DNA from: Bacteroidales bacterium
GTDB taxonomy: Bacteria; Bacteroidota; Bacteroidia; Bacteroidales; UBA932
Length of the DNA: 7,443 nt
NCBI GenBank assembly: GCA_017958765.1
Contig: JAGDBY010000187.1
Location: forward strand, 1-7,443
Reading direction: 5' to 3'
The first letter of the stretch is position 1. Each line of letters opens with the position of its first letter. Position numbers and translations under genes: made by a program. A model generated the notes under the pieces. It was not told the DNA's origin. It ran no database searches and worked only from the letters and a program-made list of their open reading frames with translations. Shown here in pieces: positions 1 to 6,055 of the stretch.

Positions 1-345
1 ATTACTCATATAGTGCAGACGGTAGGACAGAGGGATCACATCCACCTCGTCGTTGCTTATAGAGAATTGGTTAACCCAGCTCTGGAGAGTGTCCGCATCA
101 TATTTGTAAAGCACCATATCGTCCGGAAAATCCGGAAAATCAAGCCATTGACTCACAGGGGTATCCTGTGCCTGACGCACATATTTATCCAGAAGCTTCT
201 GCTTCTTGTGCAGAATCCGCTCAGTCTTGTGAACCTGCCTGCTCAGTTTATGCTCTGCATCCGAAGTGATGAAAGAGAATAAAAACAGTACGAAGGCCAG
301 GACAATCAGCCCGAAAACTATACTTCTGATGTGCCTCTTGTTCAT
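1..345 (-). CDS. Membrane-anchored protein, probable sensor histidine kinase, N-terminal part only
   Basis: This frame stays open for 115 codons from an ATG at 345-343 and runs off the left edge, so only the N-terminus is visible. It begins with a basic stretch (MNKRHIRS), then one hydrophobic segment at about residues 9-27, then a Lys/Gln-rich region (about 31-60) that could form a short coiled coil. After that comes an extracytoplasmic-looking segment with FPDDMVLYKY and DTLQSWVNQF. From memory, this pattern (anchor, helix, 'PDDM...LQSW.NQF') matches the N-terminal sensor part of Bacteroidales histidine kinases. No kinase motif (H-box, N- or G-box) lies inside the window, so the kinase call is inference. 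The ATG shares an ATGA with the rlmH stop, which suggests cotranscription and coupled translation. It could be some other membrane protein. Confidence 0.6.
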   Translation of the reverse strand, partial: MNKRHIRSIVFGLIVLAFVLFLFSFITSDAEHKLSRQVHKTERILHKKQKLLDKYVRQAQDTPVSQWLDFPDFPDDMVLYKYDADTLQSWVNQFSISNDEVDVIPLSYRLHYMSN

Positions 346-815
346 TCGTGATGATACGGCTCTCCTTTAATAATTGTAAAAGCTCTGTAAAGTTGCTCCA
401 AAAAAATGACTCTTACAAGTTGATGTGAGAATGTCATCTTTGAAAGCGAAAGAAGCCCGTCGGCTCTATCGTAAACATTCTGACTGAAACCGTAGCTTCC
501 TCCCACAACGAAAACAATTGCTTTCGAATTCTGTGCCATTTTTTGTTCAAGTTCGGCCGCCCATTCCACTGAAGAATAGCTTTTTCCGCGTTCATCCAGA
601 AGAATGATACGCTCCGAAGGTGTGACCGCTTTGAGGATCAGCTCCCCCTCTTTCTCCTTTATCTGCTCTCTGGAGAGCGATTTTGCATTCTTCAGCTCAG
701 GGATTTCGACTATCGAAAACTTGCAGTAATGGCCCAGACGGTCACTGTAGAGGGCGATTCCCTCTCTGAGATATTTTTCAGCAGTTTTTCCTACAAGGAG
801 CAATTTTACAACCAT
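342..815 (-). CDS. rlmH: 23S rRNA (pseudouridine-1915-N3)-methyltransferase RlmH
   Basis: RlmH is a SPOUT-family enzyme that uses SAM to methylate N3 of pseudouridine 1915 in helix 69 of 23S rRNA, acting on assembled 70S ribosomes. With the start at 815 the protein has 157 residues, matching the family's usual ~155-159. Visible signatures are the N-terminal VKLLLVGKT, LDERGK (about 73-78), the SAM-knot glycine motif VVGGSYGFS (about 103-111), and the C-terminal block from SKMTFSHQLVR through LEQLYRAFTI to the terminal YHHE. The frame has an earlier ATG at 845. I prefer 815 because family members begin right before the VGKT strand, and because the likely -7 promoter box (843-850) would put the transcription start downstream of 845. 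The last bases overlap the start of the next minus-strand gene. Confidence 0.95.
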   Translation of the reverse strand: MVVKLLLVGKTAEKYLREGIALYSDRLGHYCKFSIVEIPELKNAKSLSREQIKEKEGELILKAVTPSERIILLDERGKSYSSVEWAAELEQKMAQNSKAIVFVVGGSYGFSQNVYDRADGLLSLSKMTFSHQLVRVIFLEQLYRAFTIIKGEPYHHE

Positions 816-842
816 ATTCAGGTATTTCTTGTAATAATGTGT

Positions 843-850
843 CAAAATTA
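843..850 (-). promoter_or_regulatory. Putative -7 element of the rlmH promoter
   Basis: On the minus strand this reads TAATTTTG, a full match to the Bacteroidota -7 consensus TAnnTTTG. It predicts transcription starting near 836-839 and a leader of about 21-24 nt to the ATG at 815. I see no clear TTTG at the -33 position, so the call rests on the -7 box and location. Confidence 0.5.
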
Positions 851-863
851 GTAATTTTGGCTA

Positions 864-871
864 TATTTTTG
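864..871 (+). promoter_or_regulatory. Putative -7 element for the DUF4783-like gene
   Basis: TATTTTTG matches TAnnTTTG and lies 30 nt before the ATG at 902, giving a predicted leader of roughly 24-27 nt. No good -33 TTTG is visible. It sits 13 bp from the opposing rlmH -7 box, so the two promoters would overlap. Confidence 0.45.
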
Positions 872-901
872 TAGTAAGTATCATAAACAGAAAGAATAAA
901 C

Positions 902-1306
902 ATGAAAAAACTATTAACATCAGTCCTATTCTCTTTTATGTTTGTGACAGCAGCGCTAGCCCAGGTTCAGCAGACTTCGGCCGGTGATGTCTTTATACCT
1001 ATAAGCAAATATATCAGCAGCAGCGATGCCGAAGGCCTTTCAGCCTGGTTTGCAGAGAATCTGGAGCTGGATATTATGGGCTCGGTTAATAATTGTACCA
1101 AGAGCCAGGCCAAACAGATTATGAAAAGTTTCTTTTCTAAATATACTCCTAAAGAGTTCTCAATTCTCCACAAGAGCGGCAGACCGCCGATGACCTATGC
1201 AGTGGGAAGCCTGAGCGCCGGAGGAGAGCAGTTCCGAGTCATAATTTATGTGAAGGCTGCCGGAGAAAAGAATGAAATACAGCAGCTTCGAATAGAGAAG
1301 CAATAA
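902..1306 (+). CDS. Small secreted protein, DUF4783-like
   Basis: A 134-residue protein with a clear Sec signal peptide: MKK, a hydrophobic core (about residues 4-18), then AALA|Q, predicting cleavage after residue 20 and a mature periplasmic or exported protein of about 114 residues. There is no Cys at the cleavage site, so it is not a lipoprotein. The mature part has a helical start (GDVFIPISKYISSSDAEGLSAWFAENL) followed by alternating strand-like segments ending in FRVIIYVKA and IQQLRIEK, consistent with the compact NTF2-like fold I associate with DUF4783 proteins of Bacteroidota. The family's molecular function is unknown and no catalytic residue stands out. It is transcribed alone, divergently from rlmH, and ends in a strong terminator whose stem begins at the last base of its stop codon. 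Confidence 0.8.
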   Translation: MKKLLTSVLFSFMFVTAALAQVQQTSAGDVFIPISKYISSSDAEGLSAWFAENLELDIMGSVNNCTKSQAKQIMKSFFSKYTPKEFSILHKSGRPPMTYAVGSLSAGGEQFRVIIYVKAAGEKNEIQQLRIEKQ

Positions 1307-1338
1307 AAAAACATCCTTCGCTACGAAGGATGTTTTTT
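1306..1338. terminator. Bidirectional intrinsic terminator
   Basis: A perfect 15-bp inverted repeat: six A plus CATCCTTCG (1306-1320), a CTA loop (1321-1323), then CGAAGGATG plus six T (1324-1338). The A/T tracts give a U-run after the stem on either strand. It therefore serves both the plus-strand gene ending at 1306 and efp on the minus strand, whose stop codon ends at 1356. Confidence 0.9.
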
Positions 1339-1355
1339 GTCTCTAAAGCTCGGTC

Positions 1356-1922
1356 CTATTTAACGCGCTCGCCGTATGAACGGTCTACAGTATTGACGCG
1401 GATCTTCTCGCCCTGCTGGATGAACAGCGGCACCATAATCTCGGCGCCTGTCTCAAGAGTAGCGGATTTAAGCGCATTTGTAGAAGCTGTGTCGCCCTTA
1501 ACGGCCGGCTCGGTGTATGTCACCTCAAGCTCCACGTATGTAGGAAGCTCGCAGGTAAGACATCTCTCCTCGTCAGCGAGGAATACCATCTCAACTTCCT
1601 GTCCCTCTTTCATAAGGTCGGCGTTGTCCACCATGTTGGTGTCGAGGTGAACCTGCTCGAAGGTCTCGCTGTGCATAAAGTTGAATCCGTCTTCATCCTT
1701 GTAGAGATACTGGTAAGGGCGGTGTTCAACGGTAATGATGTCAATTTTCTCGCCTGCGCTGTAAGTCTTCTCGAGAATACGTCCGTTTTCTAGGTTGCGG
1801 AGTTTTGTCTTTACGAATGCAGGTCCTTTACCGGGCTTTACGTGTTGGAACCACACGATTGAAACGGGTTTTCCGTTAAAATCGATGCAAAGTCCATTTT
1901 TAAAATCAGCAGTAGTTGCCAT
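1356..1922 (-). CDS. efp: Elongation factor P
   Basis: EF-P binds between the ribosomal P and E sites and relieves stalling at polyproline stretches. The 188-residue length is the family norm and the three OB/KOW-like domains can be placed at about 1-65, 66-126 and 127-188. The domain I loop reads VKPGKGPAF, with Lys32 at the tip that reaches the peptidyl-transferase centre. In other phyla this residue carries beta-lysyl (EpmA), rhamnosyl-Arg (EarP) or aminopentanol groups; no modification gene lies in this window. Domain III holds the signature-like stretch ALKSATLETGAEIMVPLFI followed by GEKIRVNT. The ATG at 1922 is preceded by AT-rich sequence with no Shine-Dalgarno, as is usual for the phylum. 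It lies 27 bp downstream of ispH but appears to have its own promoter inside the ispH 3' end. Confidence 0.97.
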   Translation of the reverse strand: MATTADFKNGLCIDFNGKPVSIVWFQHVKPGKGPAFVKTKLRNLENGRILEKTYSAGEKIDIITVEHRPYQYLYKDEDGFNFMHSETFEQVHLDTNMVDNADLMKEGQEVEMVFLADEERCLTCELPTYVELEVTYTEPAVKGDTASTNALKSATLETGAEIMVPLFIQQGEKIRVNTVDRSYGERVK

Positions 1923-1949
1923 ATGATTGTAATTGTTTAATTGATTTCG

Positions 1950-2807
1950 TTACAAGTGTTTGCAAATATAGTAAATTTCTTCTAATTGCCAACGGGGAGT
2001 GGATGTGGCCCCGCATATTCCAACTTTCTCATTCTCCTTGAACCACTCCTTCTTAATATCGGAAGCGGTCTCAACCCGGTGGGTGCGGGGATTGAAGTTC
2101 TTGCAGAGCTCGAACAGCACCTTCCCGTTGGAGCTGTCCCTTCCGCTGACGAACAGGATCACGTCGTGACCTTTTGCAAAGTCAGCCAGATGGCCGTATC
2201 GGGAGGCAACCTGCCGGCATATCGTATCGTAGAATATGAAATTCTCGCACCCTTTAGCCTTGATTGATTCAACAAGGCGTCTGTATTCCTCCACATCCTT
2301 GGTGGTCTGGGAGAATAAGGCCGTAGGCTTGCTGAAGTCTATATTCTCTATATCCTCGGGCTTCTCCACCACGATAGCCTCTCCGTTGGTGCGGCCTACC
2401 AGACCGTTCACCTCGGCGTGACCTCTCTTGCCGAAGATAATGATCTGCCCTCCTAAAGGCTTCAGTTCGTTGTATTTAGCGGCGATGTCTCTCTGGAGCT
2501 TGAGAACCACGGGGCAGGTGCAGTCAATAATTGAGATACCTCTCTCTTCCGCCATACGGTATGTAGTCGGAGGTTCGCCGTGGGCCCTGACCAGGACCAC
2601 GTCGTCCCTGAGCTCTTTCATCCGGTCTATGTCGATGATTTCAAGCCCTTTCCGCTCGAGTCTGGCGATTTCGGCGGAGTTGTGGACTATGGCTCCCAGA
2701 GAATAGAGCCGCTTATTTGTGTCAAGATACCGCTCGGCTTTTTTAATGGCATTCACCACGCCGTTGCAAAAGCCTGAGTACCTGTCTATATCAACGGAAA
2801 GATTCAT
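1950..2807 (-). CDS. ispH: 4-hydroxy-3-methylbut-2-enyl diphosphate reductase (IspH/LytB)
   Basis: IspH is the iron-sulfur enzyme of the last MEP-pathway step, reducing HMBPP to isopentenyl and dimethylallyl diphosphate in the cytosol. The 285 residues are near the family's usual length. The three cluster ligands are visible: Cys14 (GFCNGV), Cys98 (DCTCPVV) and Cys197 (DTICRQ). Substrate residues also fit the family: His42 (AIVHN), His76 (RAHGEPP), His130 with Glu132 (GHAEVNG), the SQTT near 166-169, SSN at 225-227, and ATSTP near 267-271. An additional Cys96 lies two residues before the ligand Cys98. The ATG shares one base with the cmk stop (TGATG), so translation is probably coupled to cmk. 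Confidence 0.97.
   Translation of the reverse strand: MNLSVDIDRYSGFCNGVVNAIKKAERYLDTNKRLYSLGAIVHNSAEIARLERKGLEIIDIDRMKELRDDVVLVRAHGEPPTTYRMAEERGISIIDCTCPVVLKLQRDIAAKYNELKPLGGQIIIFGKRGHAEVNGLVGRTNGEAIVVEKPEDIENIDFSKPTALFSQTTKDVEEYRRLVESIKAKGCENFIFYDTICRQVASRYGHLADFAKGHDVILFVSGRDSSNGKVLFELCKNFNPRTHRVETASDIKKEWFKENEKVGICGATSTPRWQLEEIYYICKHL
1963..1992 (-). promoter_or_regulatory. Putative efp promoter inside the 3' end of ispH
   Basis: On the minus strand TATATTTG (1970-1963) matches TAnnTTTG, with TTGG (1992-1989) 18 bp upstream as a partial -33 element. Predicted transcription start is near 1957-1959, giving an efp leader of about 35 nt. The -7 box also encodes Tyr-Ile-Cys of ispH's C-terminus, so coding constraint could explain part of the match. 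Confidence 0.45.
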
Positions 2808-3490
2808 CAGAATTCCATCCCGAATTTATCCTTCAAGATCTCTTTGAGCCATACCATCTGGTCCTCCATCGTCATTGTGGTATTGTCCAGAACTATGGCG
2901 TCCTCAGCCTGTCTGAGAGGGGATACGCTCCTGTGAGAATCTATGTAGTCGCGCTCGCTGAGGTTTTTGAGGACTTCCTCGAAGGTAACCTGCTTGCCAG
3001 AAGCGATCATCTCTTTGTATCTGCGGGAAGCTCTCTCGTCGGCTGTAGCCGTCATAAAGATCTTCAGCTGTGCATTCGGAAAGACGTTCGTCCCTATGTC
3101 GCGGCCGTCCATCACGATGCCTCCCTCCTTGCCGCATTCTCTGAGAATGTCATCCACGAATGACCTCACGAAAGGGATGGCTGAGACGGGACTGACGCTG
3201 TTGCTGACATCCATCTGCCTGATCTGCGACTCGACATTCTCCTCTCCCAGATAGACTTCGGGGCGGAGGGATATCTTCAGCCCTGACAGAGAATCCAGCA
3301 GAGCGTCTTCGTCGATACGGTTACTGTCATCAATCATCCCTGCGCGGAGCGCGTGAAGGGTGATGGCTCTGTAGAGAGCGCCTGAATCAAGGTGTACGTA
3401 ACCCAGCTCTTTTGCTATCAATTTGGCGAAAGTGCTCTTACCTGTAGACGAATATCCGTCGATTGCGATGATGATTTTAGGGTTTTTCAT
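2807..3490 (-). CDS. cmk: Cytidylate kinase
   Basis: Cytidylate kinase phosphorylates CMP and dCMP with ATP, feeding CTP and dCTP pools. The 227-residue length is typical. The P-loop GYSSTGKST spans about 12-20. It is followed by the NMP-binding LDSGALYRAIT (about 34-44), the VMDGRDIGT motif that contacts the base and phosphate, RASRRYKEM of the LID side, and the family block SERDYIDSHRSVSPLRQAEDA with VLDNT after it. The P-loop Tyr-Ser-Ser differs from the common Pro-Ala/Ser-Gly form, but the essential GKS/T is intact. It leads a minus-strand unit with ispH and runs divergently from the response regulator. The ATG at 3490 has no Shine-Dalgarno and lies about 12-15 nt from the predicted transcription start. 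Confidence 0.96.
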   Translation of the reverse strand: MKNPKIIIAIDGYSSTGKSTFAKLIAKELGYVHLDSGALYRAITLHALRAGMIDDSNRIDEDALLDSLSGLKISLRPEVYLGEENVESQIRQMDVSNSVSPVSAIPFVRSFVDDILRECGKEGGIVMDGRDIGTNVFPNAQLKIFMTATADERASRRYKEMIASGKQVTFEEVLKNLSERDYIDSHRSVSPLRQAEDAIVLDNTTMTMEDQMVWLKEILKDKFGMEF

Positions 3491-3508
3491 AGTAGCGAAC
3501 AGTCTTCA

Positions 3509-3516
3509 CAAATTTA
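3509..3516 (-). promoter_or_regulatory. Putative -7 element of the cmk-ispH promoter
   Basis: Minus-strand TAAATTTG, a full TAnnTTTG match, predicts a start near 3502-3505 and a very short leader. The -33 region is not convincing. Confidence 0.5.
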
Positions 3517-3528
3517 CTCAAAAATGTC

Positions 3529-3536
3529 TATATTTG
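3529..3536 (+). promoter_or_regulatory. Putative -7 element of the response regulator-der promoter
   Basis: TATATTTG, a full TAnnTTTG match, predicts a start near 3540-3543 and a leader of about 20-23 nt to the ATG at 3563. Its -33 zone (about 3505-3510) falls on the opposing cmk -7 box. No sigma-54 -24/-12 (TGGCAC...TTGC) signature is seen here. Confidence 0.55.
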
Positions 3537-3562
3537 CCATATAAAGCTAATGTTTTGAGAAA

Positions 3563-4723
3563 ATGAAAGTATTGGTTATTGATGATGAAAGAGCTATCCG
3601 TAACGCCATAAAAGAAATCCTGGAGTTCGAGGGACATACGGTCTCTCTGGCGGAGGACGGCAAAGAAGGGTATGAAGCGGCGATGGCAGGCAATTTCGAC
3701 GCGATATTCTGCGATATCAAGATGCCTGAAATGGACGGGACCGAGGTTCTTTCCCGTCTCGCAGAGGAGGGGTGTGAGTCACCGGTAATCATGATTTCCG
3801 GCCACGGAGACATCGATACGGCCGTCGACTGCATCAAGAAAGGGGCCTACGACTTTATCCAGAAGCCTCTGGACCTGAACAGAATTCTCATTTCCCTGAA
3901 GAATGCCACCGAAAAGAGCAGTCTGGTGCAGGAGACCAAGACTCTCAAGAAAAAAGTGGGTTCAAAATACGAAATCATCGGAGAGTCGGCTCCGCTGCAG
4001 CATATCCGTGAGATTATCGCCCGTGTGGCTCCGACCGACGCCCGCGTGCTGATCACCGGAGCGAACGGTACAGGTAAGGAGCTGGTAGCTCACGCTCTCC
4101 ATATGCAGAGCAACCGCGCTTCGATGCCTTTCGTGGAGGTTAACTGCGCTGCAATCCCGAGCGAACTGATCGAGAGCGAGCTTTTCGGACACGAGAAAGG
4201 CTCCTTCACCTCAGCCATCAAACAGCATATAGGTAAGTTCGAGCAGGCCGACGGAGGCACTCTTTTCCTCGATGAAATAGGCGATATGAGCCTTGCAGCT
4301 CAGGCTAAAGTGCTCAGGGTACTTCAGGAGAACAAGCTCTCCCGCGTGGGAAGCGACAAGGATATCACAGTCAATGTGAGGGTTATTGCCGCCACCAACA
4401 AGAATATGACCGACGAGATTGAGAAAGGCAACTTCAGGGAAGACCTCTATCACCGTCTGAGCGTGATTCTGATAAACGTCCCTTCTCTCGCCGAGCGTGT
4501 GGACGACATCCCTCTTCTGGTCAATTACTTCATCGACCAGATCTGCGCAGAGACCGGTATGGCCAAGAGAAAAGTGGCTCCGGAGGCGATGGAAGAGCTT
4601 AAGAAGAATAAATGGACCGGCAATATAAGAGAGCTGAGAAACGTGGTTGAGAGACTTCTGATTCTCAGCGGCGATACAATTACCAAAGAAGACGTAATTC
4701 TCTACGCCACACCGGCAATCTAA
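3563..4723 (+). CDS. NtrC-type response regulator (receiver + sigma-54 AAA+) lacking a C-terminal HTH
   Basis: Domain order is a receiver (about 1-118), a charged linker (about 119-137) and a sigma-54-interaction AAA+ domain (about 138-370). The receiver has the acidic pocket DDE (7-9), phospho-acceptor Asp51 (CDIKMPEMDG), Ser79 and Lys101 (FIQKP). The AAA+ part has Walker A GANGTGKE (166-173), ESELFGHEKG, a loop reading GSFTSA (213-218) where the family has GAFTGA, Walker B TLFLDEIG (233-240, Asp237-Glu238), FREDLYHRL (291-299) and the sensor II block WTGNIRELRN (351-360). The protein stops at residue 386, just after the AAA+ helical lid, where most relatives have a further ~60-80 residues ending in a Fis-type helix-turn-helix. 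Tandem TAA stops follow, and der begins 12 nt later, so there is no room for a displaced HTH. By family knowledge it should be a phosphorylation-controlled ATPase acting on sigma-54 polymerase; targets are unknown. Confidence 0.93.
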   Translation: MKVLVIDDERAIRNAIKEILEFEGHTVSLAEDGKEGYEAAMAGNFDAIFCDIKMPEMDGTEVLSRLAEEGCESPVIMISGHGDIDTAVDCIKKGAYDFIQKPLDLNRILISLKNATEKSSLVQETKTLKKKVGSKYEIIGESAPLQHIREIIARVAPTDARVLITGANGTGKELVAHALHMQSNRASMPFVEVNCAAIPSELIESELFGHEKGSFTSAIKQHIGKFEQADGGTLFLDEIGDMSLAAQAKVLRVLQENKLSRVGSDKDITVNVRVIAATNKNMTDEIEKGNFREDLYHRLSVILINVPSLAERVDDIPLLVNYFIDQICAETGMAKRKVAPEAMEELKKNKWTGNIRELRNVVERLLILSGDTITKEDVILYATPAI

Positions 4724-4735
4724 TAACGCAAAGCA

Positions 4736-6055
4736 ATGAATCTAGTAGCAATAGTAGGCCGCCCTAACGTGGGCAAATCCACCTTGTTCAACCGCCTTGT
4801 AGGGATGCGCCAGGCTATAGTGGACAGCACGGCAGGTGTTACCCGCGACCGTCACTACGGCAGATGCGAGTGGTGCGGCCACGAATTCTCCGTGATCGAC
4901 ACCGGAGGTTTCACCGTAAACAGCGACGACGTCTTCGAAGAGGCTATCCGCAAGCAGGTTATCCTTGCCATCAACGAGTGTGACCTGGTTCTTTTTATGG
5001 TGGAGGTTGCTACCGGGATCACCGATTTCGACCAGGAAATCGCCGACATTCTCCGTAAAGCCGGAAAACCTGTCGTCCTTGCAGTGAACAAAGTCGACAC
5101 CGGTGAGAAGATGATGGGAGTTTACGACTTCTACAAGCTCGGTCTGGGCGATCCGTTCAGTATTGCGGCCGCAACAGGAAGCGGTACGGGCGAGCTGCTG
5201 GATGAGATTGTAGCTAAGCTTCCTAACGACTCTACAATCGTGGAGGAGGTTGAAGAAGATGAGAATAAAATCCCGAGAATCGCCATTGTAGGCCGTCCTA
5301 ACGTCGGGAAATCATCCCTGACCAACGCTCTTCTCGGAGTTGAGAGGAATATAGTCACCCCTGTAGCCGGGACCACAAGAGACTCTATCACATCCTATTA
5401 CAATAAGTTCGGGCACGAGTTCAACCTGGTCGACACCGCCGGCCTCCGCAAGAAGACCAAAGTGACCGAAGACCTTGAATTCTATTCGGTACTGCGCTCT
5501 ATAAGGGCCATCGAGAACAGCGACGTCTGCATCCTGATGATAGATGCGGCCGAAGGGTTCAATTCTCAGGATATGGCTATCTACAACATCATCACCCGCA
5601 ACAAGAAAGGGTGCGTGATAGTAGCCAACAAATGGGACACAGTGGAGAAGACCAGCAATACGATGAAGGAGTACGAGGAAGGGCTCAAGAAGAGGCTTGC
5701 CCCTAACAACGACATCCCGATCATCTTCACTTCGGTAATCAACAAACAGAGAATTCTGGACGTGCTGGACGCTGCCGCCAAAGTGTACGGCAATTACAGC
5801 CGGAAGATATCCACTTCCACCCTCAACGAGGTGATGCTCCCCGAGATAGAGAACTATCCTCCTCCTGCCTGGAAGGGGAAATACATCAGAATCAAGTATG
5901 TGACACAGCTCCCTACGGCCTCTCCGGCCTTTGCATTCGTCTGCAATCTGCCTCAGTATATCAGAGACCCTTACAGGAGATATGTAGAGAATAAGCTGCG
6001 CGAACATTTCGACTTCAGCGGCTGTCCGCTACAGGTCTATTTCAGGCAGAAGTAG
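4736..6055 (+). CDS. der: Ribosome-assembly GTPase Der (EngA)
   Basis: Der is a double-GTPase required for maturation of the 50S ribosomal subunit. The 439 residues fit the family. GTPase domain 1 has the P-loop GRPNVGKST (8-16), TRDR switch I, DTGG (55-58) and NKVD (118-121). An acidic linker (about 169-178, VEEVEEDE) follows. GTPase domain 2 has GRPNVGKSS (186-194), TTRD (213-216), DTAGLRKK (233-240) and NKWD (298-301). The C-terminal KH-like domain (about 355-439) contains [10 protein letters not shown] and ends LQVYFRQK. The usual G5 'SA' signals read IAA (domain 1) and TSV (domain 2), mild variants. The start has no Shine-Dalgarno and lies 12 bp after the response regulator, so the two are probably cotranscribed. 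The 3' end overlaps the convergent HhH gene by 27 bp. Confidence 0.98.
   Translation: MNLVAIVGRPNVGKSTLFNRLVGMRQAIVDSTAGVTRDRHYGRCEWCGHEFSVIDTGGFTVNSDDVFEEAIRKQVILAINECDLVLFMVEVATGITDFDQEIADILRKAGKPVVLAVNKVDTGEKMMGVYDFYKLGLGDPFSIAAATGSGTGELLDEIVAKLPNDSTIVEEVEEDENKIPRIAIVGRPNVGKSSLTNALLGVERNIVTPVAGTTRDSITSYYNKFGHEFNLVDTAGLRKKTKVTEDLEFYSVLRSIRAIENSDVCILMIDAAEGFNSQDMAIYNIITRNKKGCVIVANKWDTVEKTSNTMKEYEEGLKKRLAPNNDIPIIFTSVINKQRILDVLDAAAKVYGNYSRKISTSTLNEVMLPEIENYPPPAWKGKYIRIKYVTQLPTASPAFAFVCNLPQYIRDPYRRYVENKLREHFDFSGCPLQVYFRQK

Noticed and set aside
122..140. A short tandem repeat (TCCGGAAAA, two copies)
   Set aside because: Two copies of about 9 bp encoding Asp-Phe-Pro twice within a coding frame; too short to call a functional repeat.
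13..282. An 89-codon plus-strand open frame at the left edge
   Set aside because: The minus-strand frame is open across the whole region, has an anchor segment and overlaps rlmH as an operon partner would. The plus-strand frame shows no family pattern.
3491..3562. A possible sigma-54 (-24/-12) promoter upstream of the NtrC-type gene
   Set aside because: No GG...GC pair at the required spacing was found; the TAnnTTTG housekeeping box explains the region better.
4721..4735. A frameshift that separated an HTH domain from the regulator
   Set aside because: The space before der is 12 bp, and der's own start and P-loop follow at once, so no HTH-coding remnant can exist there.
5312..6007. A 231-codon open frame antisense to der
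   Set aside because: It lies wholly inside der, which is a full-length well-conserved GTPase. The antisense product is Arg/Gly/His-rich with no recognisable motif, and it starts and stops without any regulatory signal.
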